Source of the DNA: Paenochrobactrum gallinarii
GTDB lineage: Bacteria > Pseudomonadota > Alphaproteobacteria > Rhizobiales > Rhizobiaceae
Direction of reading: 5' to 3'
Assembly: GCF_014205685.1 (NCBI RefSeq)
Contig: NZ_JACIIU010000006.1
Location: forward strand, 86,928 to 150,927
Length of the DNA: 64,000 nucleotides
The first letter of the stretch is position 1, and every line of letters begins with the position of its first letter. The notes under the pieces are model-generated. The model had not been told where the DNA came from and ran no database searches. It was given only the letters and a program-made list of their open reading frames with translations. Of the stretch, positions 37,982 through 48,142 are shown in pieces. Made by a program: the position numbers and the translations under genes.

Positions 37982-39043
37982 ATGGATGTGCGCGTTGTTG
38001 ATGTGAAAAAGCAATTCGGCCAGTTTCCGGCCTTGCATGATGTCTCACTGGATATTCAATCGGGCGAGCTGATCGCTTTGTTGGGGCCTTCCGGCTCAGG
38101 TAAAACCACTTTGCTGCGATTGATTGCGGGGCTTGAAACGCCGTCTGAAGGTACAATTTTCTTTGGTGATGAAGATGCCTCGGCCAAAACGGTGCAGGAG
38201 CGAAATGTTGGTTTTGTGTTCCAGCATTATGCGCTTTTCCGGCATATGACCGTTGCTGATAATATCGGCTTTGGCCTTAAAGTGCGCCCGCGCCATGCAC
38301 GTGAAACAAATGCTGAGATACGTCGCCGCGCCTTGCAATTATTGGATTTTGTCCAGCTGAAAGGTTTGGAGGATCGCTATCCGTCGCAGCTCTCAGGCGG
38401 ACAGCGTCAGCGTGTTGCTTTGGCGCGCGCGATGGCGATTGAACCCAAACTTCTGCTGCTGGATGAACCCTTTGGCGCACTGGATGCGCAGGTGCGTAAA
38501 GAACTGCGCAAATGGCTGCGTGAAATTCATGAGAAAACCGGCCATACAACTATTTTTGTTACCCATGATCAGGATGAAGCACTGGAGCTGGCCGACCGTG
38601 TTGTGGTGATGAGCCAAGGCAAGATCGAACAGGTCGGCACACCAGATGAGGTTTATGATCGTCCCAACTCACCTTTTACCTATGGTTTTGTAGGCGAATC
38701 CAGTCATCTGCATGTTACGGTGAGGGATGGCGAAATTATCATTCAAAATGCTGCAAGCGGATTGAAGGTAAAAGGTTTTCCTGAAACCCGGGGGCTGCTT
38801 TACTTTCGCCCGCATGATGTGGCGCTGGTTGCTGCTGATGAAGAGGGCATTGAAGGTGTGATTTTAAGCAGTCGCCGTTCGGGCAGCCGACGCCGTGTGG
38901 AGCTGTTGATTGATGACGGCAAGGCGCAGGTGGAAATTGAAGTGCCTGCCGATCAGCCAGAACTTGAGCCAGAACCTGAGCCAGAACCTAAGGGAGCGAA
39001 ATTACGATTTCGCCCGCGATATTGGGCGTTGTTTCTGGGTTGA
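37982..39043 (+). CDS. cysA: Sulfate/thiosulfate import ATP-binding protein CysA
   Basis: A 353-residue ABC ATPase that powers sulfate uptake. Walker [10 protein letters not shown] is at 35-43, Q-loop [13 protein letters not shown], signature [15 protein letters not shown] and Walker [13 protein letters not shown]; a TOBE-like domain fills about 240-350. Near residues 325-337 a tandem DNA repeat of 12 bp encodes an acidic Pro-Glu run ([12 protein letters not shown]), before the last basic segment. ATG 37982 is the family-typical start; an in-frame ATG at 37943 overlaps cysW. Confidence 0.95.
   Translation: MDVRVVDVKKQFGQFPALHDVSLDIQSGELIALLGPSGSGKTTLLRLIAGLETPSEGTIFFGDEDASAKTVQERNVGFVFQHYALFRHMTVADNIGFGLKVRPRHARETNAEIRRRALQLLDFVQLKGLEDRYPSQLSGGQRQRVALARAMAIEPKLLLLDEPFGALDAQVRKELRKWLREIHEKTGHTTIFVTHDQDEALELADRVVVMSQGKIEQVGTPDEVYDRPNSPFTYGFVGESSHLHVTVRDGEIIIQNAASGLKVKGFPETRGLLYFRPHDVALVAADEEGIEGVILSSRRSGSRRRVELLIDDGKAQVEIEVPADQPELEPEPEPEPKGAKLRFRPRYWALFLG
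38954..38989 (+). repeat. 12 bp tandem repeat inside cysA
   Basis: Three copies: CAGCCAGAACTT, GAGCCAGAACCT, GAGCCAGAACCT. In frame, so copy-number change would add or remove Glu-Pro-Glu-Pro units near the CysA C-terminus. Confidence 0.8.
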
Positions 39044-39432
39044 ACCACGACCACTGGCTATTTTACCGGACTGACTTGTATTTTAAGGGCTTTTTATAAC
39101 GCAAGATTAAAAGCCGGAACGAAATGTGCATTGAGAATTGGCCGAATTACGTCACAGCAATAAGCTCTGACGCAATTTGGCCTAATCTTGTTCGCAGACA
39201 CGGAACTATTCGTCTTTTACTTCGTTATCTCACACTAAAGAGGGTTTCAAATCTGAGTCTGGTATTGATTATGGATGCTTCTGATTTTCGGTTTGGCGGC
39301 TGAAACTGTACCGCTTTTGATGTGTAATACTCTTCAACTTTTAGACCCACCGCATATTGATTTTGAAAAATCCTCCCAAGCTTTTCTCAATATGCATCTG
39401 ATGATTTTCTACCTGAAAGGCTGCCAAGGCAT
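39044..39432. other. 389 bp region upstream of the glucan synthase
   Basis: No supported reading frame. Contains an imperfect 17 bp hairpin at 39138-39185 and probably the cgs promoter. No T-run terminator for the sulfate operon is obvious. Confidence 0.5.
39138..39185. repeat. Imperfect long hairpin between cysA and cgs
   Basis: TTGGCCGAATTACGTCA pairs with TGACGCAATTTGGCCTAA allowing one bulge, one wobble and one mismatch, with a 13 nt loop. May end the sulfate operon or belong to the cgs leader. Confidence 0.45.
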
Positions 39433-42400
39433 ATGCCCAAATTGTCTTCTTCGCTGTCTTCGATGTTCTCTTCAAACGGGCAGATGATCCTGCCACCTAC
39501 ACAGCCCTCACCGGTGAGGTATCATTATAAAACACCGGAAGAATTGCAGCAGATCGCAGCCTCAGTGGCGCGGGGGGAAGCGGTTGCTTTGCCCGGCTAT
39601 GAGCAATTTGCTTTTGATAAAAGATTATCTGAAAATGCCAAATTCATTTTGCATGCCTATCGCTCATCCGATGCGGCATCGCGCGCGGGTGAAACTATCA
39701 CGCCAGCCGCACAATGGCTGCTTGATAATCATTATCTGATTGATAAAAACATTCAGCAGGTACGCCGCGATTTGCCTCTACGTTTTATGCGGCAATTACC
39801 GGTCTATCCGTCCATGCCGGACATGCCGCGCATATTTGCGCTGGCATGGCTTTATGTCGGTCATAATGATAGTAATTTTTCGCTCAAAACACTGACCGCT
39901 TTGGTAGAGGGGTTTCAGACGGTCGAGCCGCTGCGCATCGGGGAGCTTTGGGCGCTTCCTTCTGCCATCCGCTATGTGCTGATTGAAAATGCGCGCCGTC
40001 TTGCCTTGCGGGTTGAGCGCGCGCGCAATATGCGTAATCTTGCCAACCGTGCGGCGGATGAGATTATCATTGCCAGCAACGGTGATGAGCTAAACGCTGT
40101 TTTAGCGCGTATCCAGCCGGTTGTTGCTGATAGCACCTTTACCACGCACTTGCTTTATCGTTTGCGCAGTGCGTCAACTGATACCGGCCCCGCCACAACA
40201 TGGCTGGAAGCCGAATTAAAGCGCTTTGATAAAGATGGCGAAGAAGCGATTGTAGAAGAACATGCCCGCCAGTCCACCGGCGGTGTGACGATGGGCAATA
40301 TCATCCGCAGCCTCAAGGCGATTGATGATATTGATTGGCCGACATGGTTTGAAATGGTCAGTGTTGTTGATGCAATTTTGCGTGACAACTCTGATTTTGA
40401 GCGATTGGATTTCCGCTCCCGCAATGCCTATCGTGTAACCATTGAAAAACTGGCGCGTCGCTCGAAAATGAGTGAGGTGGAAATTACCCATGCGGCCTTA
40501 AAACTGGCTGAAGACGGCGAAACGGCAGAAGCGGCCGGTCATGGTGCTGCCAAAGGTACTGGTGCAATTGCCTATTATCTGGCTGGTGACGGGCGCAAAA
40601 AACTGGAAGAAATTTGCGGCTATAACAAGCCGTTTACAGTTCAGTTCGAGCGCTTTTATCGCAGTCTCGGTCTTTGGGGCCTGTTCCTGCCGACGGCAAT
40701 TTTCACAGGCTTACTTTTATGGTTTGCTGAACATTCCATGAGCCGTTTGGGGCTCTCGGGCGAAGTGCAATTTTTGTTTGTGCTGCTCGCACTTTTTCCG
40801 GCTATGGATGCCAGTTACTCGCTGGTCAACTCGTTTGTTCCGTGGTTTTTACAGCCAACGCGACTGATCGGCTATGAATATAAGGACGGTCTTCCCGAAG
40901 AAGCACGCACATTGGTTGCCGTGCCGACGCTGATCAATTCGCGCGACAGTGTTGATGAGCAGATCCGCAATCTTGAAGTGCATTATCTGACCAATCCGCG
41001 CGGTGAGGTTTATTTCGCGCTGGTGAGTGACTGGCTGGATTCCAAGGACGAAGTCACACCCGCAGATATGGAAATTTATGATTATGCAATGGAAGAAATT
41101 GCACGTTTGAACGCGCAATATGGCGCAACCAATGCGCCGCGTTTCTTCATTTTGCATCGTCGCCGTTTGTATAATGAAAAACAAGGTTGCTGGATGGGCT
41201 GGGAGCGCAAGCGCGGCAAGCTGCATGAGCTTAATCTGCTTTTGCGCGGCGATCGCGATACCAGCTTTTTCCCGCCCGATGATAAATTACCGACCGGCAT
41301 CCGCTTTGTGATGACATTGGATGCGGATACGCGCCTGACACCGGAGGCAGTAACTACTCTTGCCGGTAAAATGAGCCATCCGCTCAACTGTCCGGTGGTT
41401 GATCCGGAAACACGCCGTGTGGTGCGCGGTTATGGCATCATGCAGCCGCGTGTGACCCCATCGCTGACGACCGGAGATGATGCCTCTTTCCTGCAACGCG
41501 TATTTTCGGTCAATCGCGGTATTGATCCATATGTATTTGCTGTTTCCGACACCTATCAGGACTTGCTGGGCGAGGGTACTTTTACCGGTAAAGGTCTTTA
41601 TGATATCGACGCTTTCGAAGCGGTGATGCAAGATCGTATCAAAGAAAACACCATTCTCAGCCACGACCTTCTCGAAGGCGGCTATGCCCGTGCAGCGCTT
41701 GTCAGCGATGTGGAAGTGGTGGAAGATTATCCGACCGGTTATAATGTTGATGTGTCACGTCATCACCGCTGGGCACGTGGTGACTGGCAGTTACTGCCTT
41801 ATCTTTTCTCGATGAAAAGCGGTGTGAGTGCTGTTACCCGCTGGAAAATGGTCGACAATTTACGCCGCTCGCTCAATCCGATTTTGTGGATTTTGGCTTC
41901 CGTTGTCGGTTGGGTTGTGCTGCCGGTGGGCGCTGCTGCCGTCTGGCAGTTCTTCCTGCTGTTGTCGATGTTCATCGCGCCGACCTTTGCCATCGTCACC
42001 AATCTCATTCCTGCTAGCATGGACTATTCTTTAAAAGGCCATGCACAATCAATTCTGACCGATATCGGACTTGGCACGGCAGATGTGGCTTTGCGCACAT
42101 CATTTATTGCCCATTCGGCATTTTTGATGAGCGATGCGATTGCCCGCACCTTCTATCGCCTGTTTGTGTCAAAGCGTGATCTCTTGGAATGGCGCACTGC
42201 GGCACAGGCTAAATCTTCGCCTGATACACTGTCTTATTACACATGGCTGATGTGGCCTGCGATGGCGATTGCCGTTGCAGCGCTGCTGGCGCCTTTATCT
42301 GTTGGCGCAAAATCCGTGCTGATCGCGCTGCCTTTTGTGCTGGTGTGGTTTGCTTCGCCGCTTATTGCATGGCTGGTGAGCCGTTCGGCCAAGCCGCAGG

Positions 42401-45400
42401 ATACGCTCGAAGTACGCTCCTCAGACAAAGGTGATCTACGTCGCTTTGCCCGTCGCACATGGCGTTTCTTTGATGAATTTGCCAATGATGACAACAACCA
42501 TCTGCCACCGGATAATTTTCAGGAAGATCCGGCACCATTGGTAGCACAGCGGACTTCGCCAACCAATATTGGTGTTTATGTGCTCTCCGTTGTGGCGGCG
42601 CGCGATTTCGGCTGGATCGGCTTTGACGAGACGATCAAGCGACTGTCTGCCACCATCGCCACTTTGGAAAAGATGGAGAAATATCAAGGCCATCTTTATA
42701 ACTGGTATGAGACCGATACGCTGAAACCATTGCAGCCGCTTTATGTGTCGGCGGTGGACAGCGGCAATCTTGCCGGTCATTTGGTCACTCTTTCCTCCGC
42801 AGTGGAAGAATGGGCGGAAGCACCATCCGTTTACTTGCAGGCAGACCTGAACGGTCTTCTGGATGTCAATGATGTGCTGGAACAGGAAATTGCGAAAATT
42901 CCTGATGACAGACGTATTTTGCGCCCGTTGCGCCGCCGTCTGGAAGAGCGGATTGCCAATTTCCGTCGTGCTGTGCAAACCATCAAGAAAGAGCCGGAAA
43001 CCGCTTCTTTCCGCACCATTAATCTGTCGCTTTTTGCCAATGATATTCACCGTCTGATGGCCGAGCTTGATGCGGAAGTGGAAACTCTGCAAAGTGCTGA
43101 AGCTAAATATTGGTCACAGGTGCTGATCAATACCTGTAAAGCACACACCGATGACGCGATTGGCGAGCATAATACCGAGAGCTTGCGCCAGACATTGAGC
43201 GATCTTGCAACGCGCGCGCGTCAGCTTGCTTTTGATATGCAGTTTGGCTTCCTCGAGCGTAAAGAACGTCGTCTTCTGTCAATCGGTTTCCGCGTGCAGG
43301 AAAACGAGCTGGATGAAAGTTGCTATGATTTGCTTGCTTCCGAAGCCCGTCTTGCCAGCCTCTTTGCCATTGCCAAGGGTGATGTGCCTGTGGAACATTG
43401 GTTCCGCTTAGGCCGTCTTTTGGTGCCGGTGGGCTGGAAAGGGGCGCTGCTTTCCTGGTCGGGCTCGATGTTTGAATATCTGATGCCGCCTTTGGTGATG
43501 TCAGAGCCGCTCGGTTCGATGCTTGATCAAACCAATAAGCTGATTGTTCAACGCCAGATTGATTATGCCACATCGCGCGGGCTTCCGTGGGGTATTTCTG
43601 AAGCTGCCTTCAATGCGCGCGATGCGCATATGAATTATCAATATTCAAATTTCGGTGTACCGACATTGGGCTTGCAGCGCGGGCTTTCGCGTAATGCGGT
43701 GATTGCGCCTTATGCAAGCCTGTTGGCCTCGCAATATCAGCCTGCGGCTGCGGTGCAAAACCTCAAGCGTCTGGATAAGCTCGGTGCGCTTGGCCGCTAC
43801 GGTTTTTATGATTCCGTGGACTTCACGCCGTCGCGTGTGCGTGAAGGTCAGGAATACGCCGTGGTGCAAAACTATTATGCCCACCATCACGGCATGGCGA
43901 TTATCGCGGTCAATAATGTGATTTTTGAAGGCCGTATGCGTGAGCGTTTTCACAGCGATCCGGTGATTGAAGCGGCTGAATTGCTGTTGCAGGAAAAAGC
44001 CCCGCGCGAAATTCCGATGGTCTATGCCAAGACGGAAAATCCGATGCGTGTGGATTCCGGTGGTTTTGATGATGCGCCGATGCGGATTATTGAAAAACCA
44101 TTGCAGGCACCGCGTTCAACCCATCTGATGTCTAACGGTCAATATTCATTAATGCTGACCGCCAATGGTTCGGGCTATAGCCGCTGGAATGATCTGATGG
44201 TGACGCGCTTCCAGCCGGATGCCTCGGAAGATATGCAGGGCACTTTCATCTTCCTGAAAGATGTGGAAACAGGCGCTTGGTGGTCTGCCACCGGAGAGCC
44301 AACCCGCTCGACGCATGAACTTGCCAAGACGGTTTTCACTGAAGATAAAGCCGAGTTTTATAAAACCGCCGGTGATATTAAAACTGTCGTGGAGGTGATC
44401 GTCACTTCTGAAAATGATGGTGAAGGCCGCCGCATTGACATCATCAATACCAGCCCGCGCGACCGTGTGCTGGATGTGACATCCTATGCGGAACTGGTGC
44501 TGAACACGGAAGATAATGATACGGCGCATCCGGCTTTTGCGAAAATGTTCGTCGAGACGGAAATTGCCGGTAACGGCACCACGATTTATGCAACCCGCCG
44601 TAAACGTGCGCCATCCGATCCGGATATGCATGTCGCACATTTTGTCGCTGACATGTCGGGCGTTGCGCGTGAAGTGGAAGCGGAAACCGACCGTCGCGCC
44701 TTTATCGGTCGCGGTCGTAATTTACGCAATCCGGCGGCTTTTGACGAAGGTGCACATTTGACCGGTTCGCAAGGGTGTGTGCTTGATCCGATTGCATCGG
44801 TGCGCACCCGCGTGCGTGTGCCTGCTCATAAAAAAGTCAGCCTTGTCTTCTGGACATTGGCTGCCGAAACACGAGCCGCTCTGGAGGAAGCTGTCGCACA
44901 TCACAATTTCTCTGAAAGCTTTGTGCGTGAATATTCGCTCTCATGGACGCGTTCGCAGGTGCAGCTCTATCACATCGGCATGAAACCGGCAGAAGCGGTC
45001 GAGTGCCAGAAGATTGCGTCTTATCTGACTTATCCTGACCGCACTCTGCGCCAGCCGCCGGAAACCATTGCGGCAGGGCTTGGCAAACAATCCGACCTGT
45101 GGCCGGCATCGATTTCCGGCGACTATCCGATTTTTGCACTCAGAATTGACAATGAAGCCGATCTTGACGTGCTGCGCGGTCTGTTGAAAGCGCATGAATA
45201 TTGGCTCGGCAAAGGTTTGATTGTTGATGTGGTGGTGGTCAATGAGCGTTCCTTCTCCTACGCTCAGGATACCCAGCGTGCGATTGACTGGATTTTGGAA
45301 GGTTTCCGCGCACGCAGCCATGATATGCGCGCGCATATTTTCTCGGTTCGCCGTGATCAGATGAGTGCAGAAACCTACAATACATTGCTGGCATCTGCTC

Positions 45401-48039
45401 GCATTGTCATGCACGCACAAAATGGTTCGCTGGCAGAGCAATTACGCCGCAGTGATGAATTATCGGGCGATCTGGCAGCATTGCGAGAGGCTAAACCGCA
45501 GAAACTCACCGAAACTGCCGGATTGGCTGCCATCGGTTATGGTGAAAAAGAAGAGGCGGACGCCGATAAAGATGGCAGCAAAAAAGCGCCTGTCTTACCA
45601 GTCCCGGCACCTCGTCAAACCTATCCGGCACCGGACGGTAAAGATCTGTCCTTCTGGAACGGCTTTGGCGGTTTCGATAGTGAAGGCTCTTATGTCGTGC
45701 GCCTTAACGGCTATAGCGTCACGCCGCATCCGTGGATCAATGTGATTGCCAATCCGGATTTCGGCTTCCATGTATCCGCAGAAGGCGCAGGCTTTACCTG
45801 GGCCGGTAACAGCCGCGATTATCAGCTGACGCCTTGGGCGAATGATCCGGTGACAAACCGTACCGGCGAAGCGCTTTATCTGGTTGATCTGGATAGCGGC
45901 AAAAGCTTTGCGCCAACGGCTGGCGTGGTACGTGATGAAAGTGTGACCTATGAAGCCCGCCATGGTCATGGCTTCAGCACGTTCTCGGCGCGCCACGGCG
46001 ATGTTGATCTGGAACTCACCCATATTGTCGATCGACAAAGGCCGGTGCGCCTGTCTCGTCTGACGGTTTCCAATAAGGGGAAAACCACGCGTCGTCTGCG
46101 CAACTATGCTTATGCGGAATGGGTGCTTGGCAATAAACGCGCCAAAAACGCGCCGTTTATCGTGCCGTCCTACCATGAAAACCTGCACGCTCTGCTGGCG
46201 CGCAATCCTTATCACACCGACCGTTCGGAGCAGGTCGCCTTTTTTGCTATGTCGGAAAAACCACAATCCGTCACCTCTGACCGCTCCGAATTTATCGGCG
46301 TGACCGGCTCGGTGGAAATGCCGGATGCGGTGATCAAAGCGCAGGCGCTTTCCAATATTGTCGAAGCAGGGCGTGATCCGTGCGCGGCCTTTGCCTTTGA
46401 CTTTGAATTGAAAGCCGGTGAAACGAAAGAAATCATCTTCTATCTTGGTGATGAGAAAGATGAGAAATCAGCAAGCACATTGCTTGAAGAAATCAGAACT
46501 GTTGATTTTGGCAAAGCCTTAGCGGCATCGCGCAAGCAATGGCAGGAATTTTTCAAACCGGTACAGGTCAAAACACCGGATCAGTCTTTTGATGTGATGG
46601 TCAATGGCTGGCTGCCTTATCAAAGCCTTGCCTGCCGCATCTGGGCCCGTGCTGCCTTCTATCAGGCAAGTGGTGCCTATGGCTTCCGCGATCAGTTGCA
46701 GGATAGTCTGTCTCTGTTGCTGCTTGATCCAAGTCTGGCGCGTAAGCAGCTCATCAACGTGGCCTCGCGCCAGTTTGAAGAGGGCGATGTGCAGCATTGG
46801 TGGTTGCCGGAAACGGGTGCTGGTGTGCGCACATTGATTTCTGATGATGTGGTCTGGCTTGGTTATGCGGCTTCACTTTATGTGGAAACCACCGGCGATG
46901 TGGCAGTGCTTGATGAGCAAATTCCTTTCTTAAAAGGTGCACCTCTGGAAGAAGGCCAGCATGATGCTTTCTTCCAGCCGGAAATTACCGAGCATACAGT
47001 CTGCATTTATGAGCATTGTGCTTTGGCACTTGATCTGGCCATCAAGCGCACCGGCCAGCATGGTTTGCCGCTGATTTTAGGCGGTGACTGGAATGACGGC
47101 ATGAACCTTGTCGGCGTTGAAGGGCGTGGTGAAAGCGTCTGGCTTGGCTGGTTCTTAAGCTATACGCTTAAACAAATGTTGCCGATTGCCGTAAAGCGCA
47201 ATGACCAAAAACGTGTCAAAGCGTGGGAAGCTCATTTGGAAAGCTTGAGCGCTGCTTTGGAGCGTGATGGCTGGGATGGTGCATGGTATCGCCGTGGCTT
47301 CTATGACAATGGCACTCTGCTTGGCTCAAAAGACAGTGACGAATGCTCGATTGATGCCATTGCGCAATCATGGGGCGTTTTGTCAGGCTCGGCATCGGAT
47401 GAGCATGCAGAACAGGCTATGCAATCGCTGCACGAACATCTCTTGGATGAAAAGGGCGGCTTGCTGCGTCTCTTTACGCCGCCATTTAACAAGACTGAGC
47501 AGCAGCCGGGCTATATTAAAGGCTATCCGCCGGGTGTGCGTGAAAATGGTGGTCAATATACTCATGGCGCCACATGGGCCATTCTGGCACTTACCCAAAT
47601 GGGCAAAGCACGCGAAGCGTATGAGCTGTTCTCGATGATCAATCCGGTTAATCACGGGGCAGAGCCTGAGACTTATCGGGTTGAGCCTTATGTGATAGCG
47701 GCTGATATTTATTCGGTCGAGCCACGCCGCGGTCAAGGCGGCTGGACATGGTATACAGGGTCTGCCGGTTGGTTCTTCCGTGTTGCGACAGAAGGTATTC
47801 TGGGCATCAAACGCCGTGGCGATCAGCTCTTCATCGAGCCGTGTCTGCCACCGGAGTGGGATGGTTTTGAAGCTGATTTGCAGTTTGGGAAAGCGCATTA
47901 TCATGTGGTGGTTAAGCGTGGTGCCAAGGTGCGAACAGTGACAGTTAATGGCAAAAAAATGCCGAATTCTGCACCAAGCATTACGATTGCCGAAGATGGC
48001 AGCCACGAAATTTTGCTTGAGCTTGTGCCATTAAGCTGA
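39433..48039 (+). CDS. cgs: Cyclic beta-1,2-glucan synthase
   Basis: A giant inner-membrane enzyme, 2868 residues, equal in size to Brucella Cgs and rhizobial NdvB/ChvB. It starts, elongates, cyclises and length-controls cyclic beta-1,2-glucan from UDP-glucose. A GT84 glycosyltransferase core lies in the first third, flanked by membrane helices (about 420-480 and 815-1000): DADTRLTP near residue 629 and RHHRWARGDWQ near 775 are its Asp and (R)xxRW motifs. The C-terminal third is GH94-like phosphorylase (GGDWNDGMN near residue 2550), which trims chain length. The product is an osmolyte and, in Brucella and Agrobacterium, a host-interaction factor. ATG 39433 follows AAGG. Confidence 0.97.
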   Translation: MPKLSSSLSSMFSSNGQMILPPTQPSPVRYHYKTPEELQQIAASVARGEAVALPGYEQFAFDKRLSENAKFILHAYRSSDAASRAGETITPAAQWLLDNHYLIDKNIQQVRRDLPLRFMRQLPVYPSMPDMPRIFALAWLYVGHNDSNFSLKTLTALVEGFQTVEPLRIGELWALPSAIRYVLIENARRLALRVERARNMRNLANRAADEIIIASNGDELNAVLARIQPVVADSTFTTHLLYRLRSASTDTGPATTWLEAELKRFDKDGEEAIVEEHARQSTGGVTMGNIIRSLKAIDDIDWPTWFEMVSVVDAILRDNSDFERLDFRSRNAYRVTIEKLARRSKMSEVEITHAALKLAEDGETAEAAGHGAAKGTGAIAYYLAGDGRKKLEEICGYNKPFTVQFERFYRSLGLWGLFLPTAIFTGLLLWFAEHSMSRLGLSGEVQFLFVLLALFPAMDASYSLVNSFVPWFLQPTRLIGYEYKDGLPEEARTLVAVPTLINSRDSVDEQIRNLEVHYLTNPRGEVYFALVSDWLDSKDEVTPADMEIYDYAMEEIARLNAQYGATNAPRFFILHRRRLYNEKQGCWMGWERKRGKLHELNLLLRGDRDTSFFPPDDKLPTGIRFVMTLDADTRLTPEAVTTLAGKMSHPLNCPVVDPETRRVVRGYGIMQPRVTPSLTTGDDASFLQRVFSVNRGIDPYVFAVSDTYQDLLGEGTFTGKGLYDIDAFEAVMQDRIKENTILSHDLLEGGYARAALVSDVEVVEDYPTGYNVDVSRHHRWARGDWQLLPYLFSMKSGVSAVTRWKMVDNLRRSLNPILWILASVVGWVVLPVGAAAVWQFFLLLSMFIAPTFAIVTNLIPASMDYSLKGHAQSILTDIGLGTADVALRTSFIAHSAFLMSDAIARTFYRLFVSKRDLLEWRTAAQAKSSPDTLSYYTWLMWPAMAIAVAALLAPLSVGAKSVLIALPFVLVWFASPLIAWLVSRSAKPQDTLEVRSSDKGDLRRFARRTWRFFDEFANDDNNHLPPDNFQEDPAPLVAQRTSPTNIGVYVLSVVAARDFGWIGFDETIKRLSATIATLEKMEKYQGHLYNWYETDTLKPLQPLYVSAVDSGNLAGHLVTLSSAVEEWAEAPSVYLQADLNGLLDVNDVLEQEIAKIPDDRRILRPLRRRLEERIANFRRAVQTIKKEPETASFRTINLSLFANDIHRLMAELDAEVETLQSAEAKYWSQVLINTCKAHTDDAIGEHNTESLRQTLSDLATRARQLAFDMQFGFLERKERRLLSIGFRVQENELDESCYDLLASEARLASLFAIAKGDVPVEHWFRLGRLLVPVGWKGALLSWSGSMFEYLMPPLVMSEPLGSMLDQTNKLIVQRQIDYATSRGLPWGISEAAFNARDAHMNYQYSNFGVPTLGLQRGLSRNAVIAPYASLLASQYQPAAAVQNLKRLDKLGALGRYGFYDSVDFTPSRVREGQEYAVVQNYYAHHHGMAIIAVNNVIFEGRMRERFHSDPVIEAAELLLQEKAPREIPMVYAKTENPMRVDSGGFDDAPMRIIEKPLQAPRSTHLMSNGQYSLMLTANGSGYSRWNDLMVTRFQPDASEDMQGTFIFLKDVETGAWWSATGEPTRSTHELAKTVFTEDKAEFYKTAGDIKTVVEVIVTSENDGEGRRIDIINTSPRDRVLDVTSYAELVLNTEDNDTAHPAFAKMFVETEIAGNGTTIYATRRKRAPSDPDMHVAHFVADMSGVAREVEAETDRRAFIGRGRNLRNPAAFDEGAHLTGSQGCVLDPIASVRTRVRVPAHKKVSLVFWTLAAETRAALEEAVAHHNFSESFVREYSLSWTRSQVQLYHIGMKPAEAVECQKIASYLTYPDRTLRQPPETIAAGLGKQSDLWPASISGDYPIFALRIDNEADLDVLRGLLKAHEYWLGKGLIVDVVVVNERSFSYAQDTQRAIDWILEGFRARSHDMRAHIFSVRRDQMSAETYNTLLASARIVMHAQNGSLAEQLRRSDELSGDLAALREAKPQKLTETAGLAAIGYGEKEEADADKDGSKKAPVLPVPAPRQTYPAPDGKDLSFWNGFGGFDSEGSYVVRLNGYSVTPHPWINVIANPDFGFHVSAEGAGFTWAGNSRDYQLTPWANDPVTNRTGEALYLVDLDSGKSFAPTAGVVRDESVTYEARHGHGFSTFSARHGDVDLELTHIVDRQRPVRLSRLTVSNKGKTTRRLRNYAYAEWVLGNKRAKNAPFIVPSYHENLHALLARNPYHTDRSEQVAFFAMSEKPQSVTSDRSEFIGVTGSVEMPDAVIKAQALSNIVEAGRDPCAAFAFDFELKAGETKEIIFYLGDEKDEKSASTLLEEIRTVDFGKALAASRKQWQEFFKPVQVKTPDQSFDVMVNGWLPYQSLACRIWARAAFYQASGAYGFRDQLQDSLSLLLLDPSLARKQLINVASRQFEEGDVQHWWLPETGAGVRTLISDDVVWLGYAASLYVETTGDVAVLDEQIPFLKGAPLEEGQHDAFFQPEITEHTVCIYEHCALALDLAIKRTGQHGLPLILGGDWNDGMNLVGVEGRGESVWLGWFLSYTLKQMLPIAVKRNDQKRVKAWEAHLESLSAALERDGWDGAWYRRGFYDNGTLLGSKDSDECSIDAIAQSWGVLSGSASDEHAEQAMQSLHEHLLDEKGGLLRLFTPPFNKTEQQPGYIKGYPPGVRENGGQYTHGATWAILALTQMGKAREAYELFSMINPVNHGAEPETYRVEPYVIAADIYSVEPRRGQGGWTWYTGSAGWFFRVATEGILGIKRRGDQLFIEPCLPPEWDGFEADLQFGKAHYHVVVKRGAKVRTVTVNGKKMPNSAPSITIAEDGSHEILLELVPLS

Positions 48040-48047
48040 AATGATTG

Positions 48048-48075
48048 AAAAGGCGGGGCTTACCCCGCCTTTTTT
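48048..48075 (+). terminator. Terminator of cgs
   Basis: AAAAGGCGGGG-CTTA-CCCCGCCTTTTTT, 9 bp after the stop codon. Confidence 0.93.
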
Positions 48076-48142
48076 ATTGCAGCTTTTCGTTTATTGATTA
48101 TGCGTAATGCTGGCACAAAGTTGATATGGAATGGGAGCCGTT

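Noticed and set aside
39275..39487. 70-codon frame entering the cgs start
   Set aside because: Out of phase with cgs and Cys-rich without family resemblance.
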